Positions 48,494 to 57,645 of a stretch of DNA of 64,000 nt are shown in pieces. A program made the translations under genes and the position numbers. The first letter of the stretch is position 1. Each line of letters opens with the position of its first letter. The DNA is from Lonicera japonica (lineage: Eukaryota; Streptophyta; Magnoliopsida; Dipsacales; Caprifoliaceae), in assembly GCA_021464415.1 (NCBI GenBank), contig CM038468.1, positions 31,174,969 through 31,238,968 on the forward strand, written 5' to 3'. Under the pieces are notes generated by a model, which was not told where the DNA came from, did not search any database, and worked only from the letters and a program-made list of their open reading frames with translations.

Positions 48494-48764
48494 TAAGTGG
48501 TGCATGAGGGCGCGTGTCTTATCCAAATAGGGTTATTCGAACACAGTTAGGATCGTCTTGTCGGGACAATCAGGATGATGTGATGGTTTGCAGGGTTAGA
48601 TGTTAATATTGGATGAACGAAGCTTTTGAACTTATGTATGTAGTTTTTGAAGATGGTGTGGGTTCTGCTGTTATGGTGTTGGGTCTACAGGGATGGTGTG
48701 GCTTCTGTGGAGGTGGTGTAGGCTGTGTGTTTTTGATTAATGTGTCAACCATCCTCTGATACGA

Positions 48765-49028
48765 TGTTGACAAATGAATGAAAAGAAATGTAAAGAAGAT
48801 GGTTGTATTTCTTATATATACAAGCTCAATACAATCTCCCTTATATAGGGATGGAAGCAAAGGCAAGCATGCCTTGATTGATGGCTCAAGTCTAGGGATG
48901 GAAGAAGAAAAACTAGTAGCATATCTATACTCAAATCTTTGACCTAGAATATGTATGTAATATCTACCTAACCATTGACAACAATACATGTGATCTTTGA
49001 CAATACAATACAAGTAGATATTCTAATA
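48765..49028 (-). repeat. Central copia LTR (264 bp)
   Basis: Same LTR, with ~20 extra bases near 48980. On its right lies a polypurine tract (AACTTGAGGGGGAG on the minus strand, ~49029-49043), so it acts as the 3' LTR of the gag-RT-RH element. On its left lies a mutated PBS (48753-48764) and a second leader copy. Confidence 0.85.
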
Positions 49029-49035
49029 CTCCCCC

Positions 49036-50249
49036 TCAAGTTAGCACAGATATATTGAACATGCCCAACTTGCTAATTAACTTGGCAAATACCTTCCTTG
49101 TCACGGCATTTGTGAGTATGTCAGCTAACTGATTCTCAGAGCGTACATGAGGAACAGAGATAACTTTATCTTCCAACTTCTCTTTGATGAAGAACCTGTC
49201 TACTTCAACATGCTTTGTTCTATCATGTTGAATTGGATTATGTGCAATATCACATGCTACCTTATTATCACAATATAGCATCATAGGTTTTGTCGAAGGG
49301 AATCCTAGATTTGTCAGTATTAGTTTTAACCATAATAACTCTTGAATACCGATTGCCATTCCTCGATATTCTGCTTCTGCGCTTGATCGGGATAATACAT
49401 TTTGCTTCTTACTCCTCCAAGTGGTCAAGTTTCCTCCTACAAATGTGAACCCGATGTAGACCTTCTGTCACATATATTGCCCACCCAATCGGCGTCAGTA
49501 TATCCTTCAACTTTCAGGAAATTCTCTCCCTTTTTGGAAATGATTCCTTTTCCGGGGGTTGCTTTAATATAACTGATAATCTTCATAATTGCTTGCATAT
49601 GTTTCTCCCCTGGATTATGCATTAATTAACTGATTGTACTCAATGCATACGATATATCAGGCCTTGTATGTGCTAGATACATCAATTTTTCCACCAATCT
49701 CTGATATCGTCCTTTATCGGCGAGCACTTGATCTGTTTCGACCTCTAGCTTCAATTCTTCCTCCATTGGAGTCTCTGATGGTTGACAAGAAGACATCCCA
49801 GTTTCACGTAGTAAATCTAGGGCATACTTTCTTTGTGATAGGAATATGCCTTTTGAAGATCTAGACACTTCGATACCCATAAAATACTCCAAGTCCCCGA
49901 GATCTTTCATCTCGAATTCTTGAGATAAGTACTTCTTCAATGCCTGTTGTTCGCACGGGTCGTTTCATGTGAGCACCATGTCATTTACATAGACAATAAG
50001 TGCCATAATCTTCTCATGATTTTTCTTCAAAAATAAAGTATGATCAGAATTACTTTGACTGTATCCAAACTTTCGCATTGATCTCGTGAATCTCCCAAAC
50101 CAAGCTATTGGAGGTTGTTTCAGTCCATACAAGAATTTCTTCAATTTGCAGACTTTATTCTTATATCCACCCGGGATCTGATATCCAGACGGGAACTCCA
50201 TATACACCTCCTCCTTTAATTCTGGAACATGGTCTTTTTGCAAAATCAC
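49036..50249 (-). pseudogene. Copia reverse transcriptase and RNase H, broken
   Basis: RT pieces lie at 50249-49965 (KEEVYMEFPSGYQIPGGY..), 49940-49626 (MKDLGDLEYFMGIEVSRS..) and 49622-49437. RNase H with the C-terminus is 49428-49036 (SRSSAEAEYRGMA.., LYCDNKVACDIAHNP..). The catalytic motif reads YVND in place of YVDD. Small breaks separate the pieces. Protease and integrase are missing. Confidence 0.9.
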
Positions 50250-50841
50250 ACCCCTGATCTGTTACAGTTCATTATCCAACCCGACAAGAAAAATATGCAC
50301 CCTCAAGCGTTGAATTGATCGCATGTAAGATTTCACATCATTAGGGCTTTCCATAACTATCTTATCACAGTAATCCAATTCACTGAATATCTCTGTAAGC
50401 TTGCCATAGTATTCTGATAGTGAACGCCCACCTTGTTTAGTAGTGAAGGCTCGTTGGTTTAAAGAAAAAAACTTGTAATTCATCTGCTCCATCATAGAAT
50501 GCTGTAGACAGTAATTTTCAAATTTCTCGAGCCGTCGGAATACGAATATATCTTTTCATGATTTCTGGCTTCATACACATTAAGAGCCAGCGTTTCACTC
50601 GTTGATTATCAGGGTTCCATTTATCAAATTCTTGAGTTCCTTCTTTTGGAATTGTTGAAGAGTCCTGAATGAATGAGAAATTTTGTTTCTCCGCAATATG
50701 CATATCCATTAATTGAGACCATATATCATAATTAGTTTCGTCCAAGAGAATGCCGATATTGAATGATGAGCCTTCAATCTGAATAATAAGTGGAGAATCC
50801 TTGGTTGTTGATCCGGTCATGGTTGTTGGGTCGAAAGCCAT
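50205..50841 (-). pseudogene. Copia gag, broken and joined to RT by a deletion
   Basis: Starts MAFDPTTMTGSTTKD (50841) and follows the UBN2-type copia gag (DIWSQLMDMHIAEK.., SLSEYYGKLTEIFSELDY.., FLVGLDNEL). After a stop (TAA) the same frame reads QIRGVILQKDHVPEL and then passes directly into RT (KEEVYMEF) near 50205-50222. The end of gag, protease and integrase are deleted. Stops also occur near 50500. Confidence 0.85.
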
Positions 50842-51081
50842 TGGATGAATATGTTGGGTAATATATAAATGGCAAAAGATATATTTTTTTTAAAGGTAAA
50901 TATGAGAACATTAGGAAGTTTAGGGTTAAAAATAGAAATATCCGAAAGTTCTGGGTACAAAAATGGAAATTTCAGAAAGTTTAAGGCCCAAAATAGAAAT
51001 ATCATAAACTTATGGGGTCAATTTGCAAAATAATACAAAGTATTGGTCAACTGCTTACGCGGAAAATTTGATCGGTCAACA

Positions 51082-51235
51082 ATGACGTGGACGACACGTG
51101 GGCGCTGACGTGATGACACGTGGCGCTGACTTGGATGACACGTTGCACTGATTAGATAACATGTGGCGATGATGTGGACGACACATGGTGCTGATGTGGA
51201 TGACACGTGGCGCTAGGGCAGATGTGGCGTGCCAC
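51082..51235. repeat. ACGTG-rich short repeat array in the copia leader
   Basis: Seven or eight diverged ~22-25 bp units of the form GATGACACGTGGCGCTGAC. Each carries ACACGTGG, ACACGTTG, ACATGTGG or a similar core; this resembles the plant ABRE/G-box core ACGTGGC. A separate 19-bp direct duplication (CGGAGTGGATATCCATTCC) is at 51273-51310. Confidence 0.75.
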
Positions 51236-51571
51236 GTATCGTCTTGTTCAGTTGGTGGCACGTGAGAATTGCGGAGTGGATATCCATTCCTCGGAGTGGA
51301 TATCCATTCCTGTAAGTGGTGCATGAGGGCGCGTGTCTTGTCCAAATAGGGTTATTCGAACACAGTTAGGATCGTCTTGTCGGGACAATCAGGATGATGT
51401 GATGGTTTGCAGGGTTAGATGTTCGTATTGGATGAACGAAGCTTTTGAACTTCTGTATGTAGTTTTTGAAGATGGTGTAGGTTCTGCTGTTATGGTGTTG
51501 GGTCTACAGGGATGGTGTGGCTTCTGTGGAGGTGGTGTAGGCTGTGTGTTTTTGATTAATGTGTCAACCAT

Positions 51572-51583
51572 CCTCTGATACCA
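51572..51583 (-). other. Copia primer-binding site
   Basis: TGGTATCAGAGG on the minus strand, directly after the LTR. This is the common copia site for initiator tRNA-Met. Confidence 0.85.
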
Positions 51584-51828
51584 TGTTGACAAATGAATGA
51601 AAAGAAATGTAAAGAAGATGGTTGTTTTTCTTATATCTACAAGCTCAAGACAAGCTGCCTTATATAAGGATAGAAGCAAAGGCAAGCATGCCTTGATTGT
51701 TGGCTCAAGTCTAAGGATGGAAGAAGAAAAACTAGTAACATATCTATAATCAAATCTTTGACCTAGAATATGTATGTAATATCTACCTAACCATTGACAA
51801 CAATATAATACAAGTAGATATTCTAATA
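51584..51828 (-). repeat. Copia 5' LTR (245 bp)
   Basis: Minus strand TATTAGAATATC..TTTGTCAACA. The outer flank begins ATCGA (51829-51833), and the inner side meets the PBS. It starts with TA rather than TG, as do all three copies. Confidence 0.85.
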
Positions 51829-52180
51829 ATCGATCATATATATGCCCCTCATAATGGATCATACAACATTTTAGCCTTTGTGTGATCGATCATGAGGATT
51901 AATCCATGAACGATCATTTGGAGAAATGGTGATTGCCTAAACACAATGTATGCTCATTCTATTTTATGCGTTGGCTTTAGTGTATGTAAACAATTTGTTT
52001 GCGAATTGTATATAGTTGAGTTTTAGTGCACGACTCCCTCGATTACCATCCATATTTAGTGAATAGAAATGAAGCTATCGATTTTATTATCTTTTTTATG
52101 TGCTTATTGTAATTTTGGAGTGGTATTCTTGATAAATGGTGTTGTATGTACAATTTTGTAGCAGAACAAAGCAATAGATG

Positions 52181-52226
<46 letters not shown>
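52181..52226. repeat. TAA trinucleotide microsatellite
   Basis: About 15 uninterrupted ATA/TAA triplets. Confidence 0.95.
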
Positions 52227-52405
52227 TTCCAATTTCAGAACCAATTTGGAACAAGTTGAAAGGGTGCCATATCGGAGCTTAGAACTTGCAATGAATTCAA
52301 CTCACCAGCAAATAAAATGTTGCCACGTATTTTGAGATTGGATCATCTAAAAAGTGATCCGAAAGACAGGCCAAGTTTTACTATTTTGACCAAAATTTGG
52401 AACTC

Positions 52406-53660
52406 CTCTAAACACTAAATTTTTTTATCTCCTGCATTGCCACCACTCAGAAAAGTGCCAGTTTCAGTCAGGAACACTAGAAAACAACATTTTTGGTGGT
52501 GTTAACAGTTCGTGGCTCGCTATTTATGAAGCACATATCTTTGCTTATGATCTGGGAAGCATTTCCATCTGTACAATTGTGGAGAAATACCACGGTACGA
52601 GTGCATATGTGATTGGATTAAGCGTGCTCCATAAAATAAAGGAAGGACCTTCCCAGATGTAAAAATTTGCCCAAATTAGCATCTTTACATTGTCAAGTAA
52701 GCTTCATTTTATTACCTATCATATCATATCATTTCCGACAACAAACACATGATATGATTAATTCATATCATGCCTCTGATCCCATGCAACAAACACACCA
52801 TTAGTTCTTGAAGGCTACCAATCCCAAGAATATATTAACTGCACTTGGTTATAGGTAACAAATCTCAGCTCCGTTATCTTTCCATTGTTTATAACAAAAA
52901 ACATTCCTCCCTTGCCATTTAATTACTTTCTAGATATAATCAAAGTACTAAATCACCATGTACATAACTCGTATTCTTAACTAGTGATCAAACATGGACT
53001 CTTAATTTGAACCCAGCAAATATTTGTTGACGGGATTTATTTGCAGGCACCCTCTTCATTTGATTTATAGTATTATTTGATTCAATGGTGATTAGACCCA
53101 AAACTTGAGTATATTTTTGAAATTGCCCACGTTTTGCAAAATTGGTTCACATCCATTGTAATTGGTGAAAGAAAGGAGATTAGCAGGTAAATATATGAAT
53201 TGTTTCTATTTTCATCCAATATTTCTCATGAAAAAACATGATGGTGAAAATTCAAAAAGCATCACATATGACATTGTATATTCGCCTAATTCATTTGGTG
53301 TACATGAACTTGTCGTAATAACATTAGCGTGCATATGCACTAAGGAAGACAAAACACGCATTATTTGAACGAATACATTAGATAGAGATTGAGATAGAGA
53401 ATGTTATCAACGTTATGCGACATTTTGAAACTATTCAACACATCCATATATGCCAACAATAATAAGTACTAATTATTTGAACAAATACATAAGATAGAGA
53501 TTGAGACAGAGAATGTTATCAACGTTATGCGAGATTTTGAACTACTTAACACGTAGATCCATGCCAATAATAATAAGTACTAAATAATTAGCAGAAAACA
53601 TATATGGGCCAAAATGAAAAACAGATAACTTTATTTTTGCCACATCTATTGCTTAAAAAA
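52406..53660. other. Intergenic DNA downstream of the DUF247 gene
   Basis: No coding sequence recognised. A tandem duplication with ~112-bp period (53361-53472 and 53473-53582), containing GAATGTTATCAACGTTATGC, lies just past the 3' end of the DUF247 gene. Confidence 0.5.
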
Positions 53661-55076
53661 CTAATGCTTAATAGTAAACACGGTCTGTAACAAAGTGAGC
53701 ACGAGCAATACAAAAGCAGCTAACACAGAAATGATTGCCCACGGAGTATTCAGATATTTTCTCCTTAATGTTCCCATCCATCGATGTCTATGCGTATTGC
53801 AATAGTTATTCACCTCGATGAACACTTGATTATAATGGAAGTACTCACCTGACCCTACAACTGACTCTGTCATCTTGTTAAACATGTTGGCAACCACTTC
53901 ATCGTCACCCAACCAATTATTAATAATGCCTCGACGGCGAAGTGATCCAACATCTCTCGGAGAGTCAATTAAGCAATTCATAAATTTCACATAATCGGAG
54001 ACAAAATGGAAGTGAGTGCCTTGACGATATTGCTCATGTGCTATGAGATTTCTTAAGAGAGATTCTGTTCTATCTTCAATGATTAAAGGTGGAATCCTCA
54101 TTATCCCATTTTTGAACGTTATATCGAATAAGTTACCTTTACCCTGCTTAAACTTGATTCCAGCATCTTTGAGTTCCATTGCACAACGAATGAACTTGAA
54201 ATTTTCCAGCTTCTTGGTTAGATATCCAACGGTGTTACCTTTACCCTGCCTAAACGTGATTCCAGCAACTTTGAGTTCCATTGCACAACAAATGAACTTG
54301 AAATTTTCCAGTTTCTTGGTTAGATATCCACCGGGCTTTTCTTTTCTATTTGCAGCACTCTTAATTGGCTTTGTCATTGAAAATAAAGGAAGCCAATTGT
54401 TATGTACTAATCCGAGTAAATGCTTAAACTTGTGTGGCAAATCCCTATTATCATTATCTTCACGCCCTTCACCCGGTAAGACATCCTTAAAAAACCTCTT
54501 GGCCAGAAAAGTGAATGTCTCCTCGACATTTGGATCCTTTGTCATGTCAAACAACATGCACAGAACAAAAAATGGAATTTGATTCTCAAACAACAATAAA
54601 TCTCGTTGTAAGCTATTAATAATCCATTCCATTTGGAAAATAGGGTCGTTCTTCTCTATCAAACTTCGGTAAGTAAATTTCCGTACCAATTCAACGATAA
54701 AACAACCATCTAATAGCATCATGTAGACCAACTGATTTGCATCTTGCTCTAGGTGTTCTGCATAACATCTACGTACTTCTCCTTCTAGTGATCTTAGAGC
54801 ATCAATGTATTTCTCTTTGTGATCGTTTTTTCTTTGAAGAAGCAATTCCAAATAACGCCGCTTATGCTTCTCCATCAGCTGTAGGTGATTCCCCTTACCG
54901 CTGTGATAAGGACCAATTGCAATTATATTCGGTATATATGCCTTTCCCTTTTCACTCACATTGCGTAGATGATCGTGTACTCTAAAAATACAACAATCAG
55001 ATGGCGAGTGGAAGGGACCTTCAGCATCTTTATGGACACTAATGCAAACATGTACCAATTCTTCGGGCTGAGTCAT
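53661..55076 (-). CDS. DUF247 (UPF0481) family protein, intact, 471 aa
   Basis: A single open exon from ATG (55076) to stop (53661). DUF247 hallmarks are in order: CCIFRVHDHLRNVSEKGKAYIPNIIAIGPYHSG (residues ~28-60, in the usual ..Y.P..ISIGP.H.G form), MEKHKRRYL, MMLLDGCFIVEL (~117-128), LQRDLLLFENQIPFF, IPPLIIEDRTESLLRNLIA, and NCLIDSPRDVGSLRRRGII. A C-terminal hydrophobic helix (WAIISVLAAFVLLVLTLLQ) suggests a membrane anchor. Length is normal for the family, but ~34 residues near 248-315 are a tandem duplication. The biochemical role of the family is unknown; DUF247 genes are known at the grass self-incompatibility loci, and nothing here shows such a role. A possible splice acceptor (TTAACAG) 27-33 bases before the ATG suggests a 5' UTR intron. 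Confidence 0.95.
   Translation of the reverse strand: MTQPEELVHVCISVHKDAEGPFHSPSDCCIFRVHDHLRNVSEKGKAYIPNIIAIGPYHSGKGNHLQLMEKHKRRYLELLLQRKNDHKEKYIDALRSLEGEVRRCYAEHLEQDANQLVYMMLLDGCFIVELVRKFTYRSLIEKNDPIFQMEWIINSLQRDLLLFENQIPFFVLCMLFDMTKDPNVEETFTFLAKRFFKDVLPGEGREDNDNRDLPHKFKHLLGLVHNNWLPLFSMTKPIKSAANRKEKPGGYLTKKLENFKFICCAMELKVAGITFRQGKGNTVGYLTKKLENFKFIRCAMELKDAGIKFKQGKGNLFDITFKNGIMRIPPLIIEDRTESLLRNLIAHEQYRQGTHFHFVSDYVKFMNCLIDSPRDVGSLRRRGIINNWLGDDEVVANMFNKMTESVVGSGEYFHYNQVFIEVNNYCNTHRHRWMGTLRRKYLNTPWAIISVLAAFVLLVLTLLQTVFTIKH
54133..54336 (-). repeat. In-frame 102-bp tandem duplication in the DUF247 gene
   Basis: Two copies, 54133-54234 and 54235-54336, each encoding 34 residues of the form GYLTKKLENFKFI.CAMEL.AGI.F.QGKGN. 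They differ at several codons, so the duplication is not new. Typical DUF247 proteins have one such block. Confidence 0.9.
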
Positions 55077-56289
55077 GTTTACTCAGAACTAGTTGATCGC
55101 CCTGTTAACAACAATTTTGTGTTGGAATAGAAAAAAAGGTATCATTAAGTATTAATTATTTTTGAATAAAAAAATAAATAAGAGTCAAATTTAAGTATTT
55201 ATAGACGAATAATTCCTAGTTTTTCTTCCAAAAATGCAGTTAGTGCTAGATTTATCAGAAGGCCAACTAATCTTAACTTTTAAACATATATAAATATAAT
55301 TTTGTTCACGGAAAAAATTCTTTACACTAATAAGCCTTACTTTCGGAAAATTAGTCTGAAATGTTGGTAATTTTTGGCTCCTCTAAGTTTTGCATAGTAG
55401 AGTAAATTACACTTCTTTCCTTTTGTTCTTTGTTTGCCAAGGGTCCCACACCAGCATTGGGATGAGATTAATTCCCGCTTAAAAAATTGGCTCTAATCCC
55501 TTACCACAAGTGCTTCTAGCAGGAATAAACTTCTCCGGTACAAGAACGGTTCACCCACTTAGAACACAGATTACACTGGTGACTCTTAAATTACGTTATA
55601 TAATTGAGCTATGTACGCAATTCGTGCACTCAAGAGCAGTTTCATCCAAATTCGCGGTTAGTTTTTATCGGCTTAATTAGAGCACATGTAATGAATATGC
55701 ATCATTTTAAAGATATTTTTGGCAGATAATATGTTTAGAGAGAGAAAAAATTGGGTCTTTTGCATAGATTTAAGGTTGAAAATGTGATTGCAATGGAGCT
55801 GTTCAAGGTAATTTTGTGTATGTGTTTTGTACAAATGTAGAGAGAGACATTCGGTTTTTAGAGGAGAGCCGGAGATATCTAGATCTTTAGTTAAAATTAG
55901 TTGGTTCAGACTTAATAGGTAAATACTACTAATCAAAATTTAAGCTATCTAATTTTTAACAAATTATCGATATATATTAATCTCACCTCTGGGGATTGAA
56001 CCCAAATCCCCATCATTGAAAATACGGTGGAGGTGCGAATTGCGGCCATGGGACATGGCTACTAGTAGAGTTGGGGCTGATGAAGACAATGATATTATTG
56101 GAAAAAAAATTCAATTCTTTAATTTTCTATATTGAGCTACATATTTTAATATTTCCTAAAGTTCAAAAATACTATCACGCGTCTTTATAACTTTCTAGGG
56201 AAAATCAAGCAAATAATTAAATTATTTTTTCAACAAACCAAACAAACGCATACTAAGAGATTGAATTGTAGGAGAGCAAAAATAACAGA
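55077..56289. other. Upstream region of the DUF247 gene
   Basis: AT-rich, no other gene seen. It should hold the promoter and 5' UTR of the minus-strand DUF247 gene, but I cannot place a TATA box with confidence. Confidence 0.4.
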
Positions 56290-56622
56290 CTTGCCTCCTA
56301 TCTATTATCATTTTAGTTCAATTTCTTTCTATGGGATCTAGTTCGAAGCGGTCTAAACAGATGCACTATAATGAGTTGATCATTTTCTTAAAATTTCATA
56401 AAGAAATTCGAGCTGGAAAACGGTGTAGTAAAAAGTTGATACATATGTTCATTTTTATCCAACCACTTCTAAATTGAATCTTCTGATGAAATTTTTTGAA
56501 GGTGGTCTACTACATTTATAGATCATCTGCGCCTAGTTTTATGAAAATATTCATCCGTTTGATAATGGAACTGAATACCATTAAAAAAAATTAGACTAAA
56601 AAAATAATGGAGAGAAGTCAAG
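56290..56622. repeat. Foldback-type MITE, copy 3
   Basis: Inverted ends: CTTGCCTCCTATCTATTATC on the left; the reverse complement of the right end reads CTTGACTTCTCTCCATTATT. The match continues through TTTTAGT..AATT. Just outside its right end is ACAAAAACAAC, as beside copy 2. Confidence 0.6.
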
Positions 56623-56744
56623 TACAAAAACAACATACCTGAATGTATTGTAAACATAAGATAATCCACAAAATAGAAGCAGAATGAAGAAGAACATATC
56701 CCAGCTAGCTAGATAACTCACACTAGAATGAAGACTGAATTAAA

Positions 56745-57240
56745 CTACGCACACTACCTACCACTCAACTAAACTCAAGTTTCCTCGTAGATAAAAATAA
56801 ATTACAATGTTGACCTTCATTTTATTGGTCTTAATTTAATTATAAAACAAATAAAACGATTAAATTTGATTTTCTCGATAAAAAATATTAAATTTGCACG
56901 TGGAGACAGTAAGTAATACAGTGGCACTATATTTTATTTTGTCACACACAAAACCTAACAACCACATGTTTTCCAATGACTATTGCATATATTACGGTAA
57001 AGGAGACATTTAATTTATTTTTCAGACCCAAAACCCAAAAAAAATAAAAATAAATTAATACAACCATAACGAGGTCCAATTTTGAAGTTCAATTCTACAT
57101 ATTAATTTATCTATTTAAGTAATTAAAACTTCCAACCAAATTAATTTCAATCTTGTCCTTTCATAAAATATGCAAATTAAATTAATAAAATCTATAGAGA
57201 GAGTAATCAACGTCTCGATCTGTGGGTCCGTGAAATTGCT
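56745..57240. repeat. Segment duplicated at 59925-61340 (copy A, MITE-free)
   Basis: Aligns with copy B: ACTCAAGTTTCCTCGT, TTCATTTTATTGGTCTTAAT, GTGGAGACAGTAAGTAA, TAAAGGAGACATTTAATT. At GGTCCAATTTTGAAGTTCAA it shows the unoccupied form of the site where copy B carries a 561-bp MITE. A 23-bp TA run follows at ~57247-57270. Confidence 0.8.
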
Positions 57241-57645
57241 AAATATTATATATATATATATATATATATTCAGATTTAAGTTTAAGTGATTGAGTGTTAA
57301 TAATTACGCAAGGCGTTTATATTCAAACACCATTTTAGTCCCATTCACATGCTCAAAGCACTTGCATCTATTGGTTGGAGATTATATTAATTAATTATAA
57401 TTAGATTATTGAGTGCTACCTGAAATCTTTTAATTTCTACCTCCAATATGTAATTATTTATTAAGGTATACCTGTGCCATCCGACAAGGTAAAATAAATA
57501 AGATGATAAAAAAGAGTAATGTATGACGAATCGTAGGTCCAATATATCTTCATGCAAAAATAACTAAAAGTAGACCGGATTGGACCGACTTGCTTTTATT
57601 TTTTTAAAGAATCTTTTAGTCATATTTTTTGATCTTATTGTGATC

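Larger units (their letters stand above)
48041..52405 (-). mobile_element. Composite copia locus: three LTRs, duplicated flanks
   Basis: Minus-strand order: flank 52405-51829, LTR 51828-51584, leader and gag-RT-RNase H 51583-49029, LTR 49028-48765, truncated leader 48764-48494, flank copy 48493-48291, solo LTR 48290-48046. The flank copy (48291-48344 plus 48345-48493) equals 51829-51882 plus 52257-52405, so it lacks the ~375 bp between. ATCGA borders the solo LTR on both sides and the outer side of the 51828 LTR. A simple solo LTR plus a separate insertion does not explain this; see findings. Confidence 0.8.

Noticed and set aside
48603..49013. Repeated minus-strand frames with HILGQRFEYRY text (also near 47974-48324 and 51389-51862)
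   Set aside because: They are translations of the three copia LTR and leader copies, present because the DNA is repeated.
54043..54582. 179-codon plus-strand frame
   Set aside because: Antisense shadow of the DUF247 coding sequence, including its duplication.
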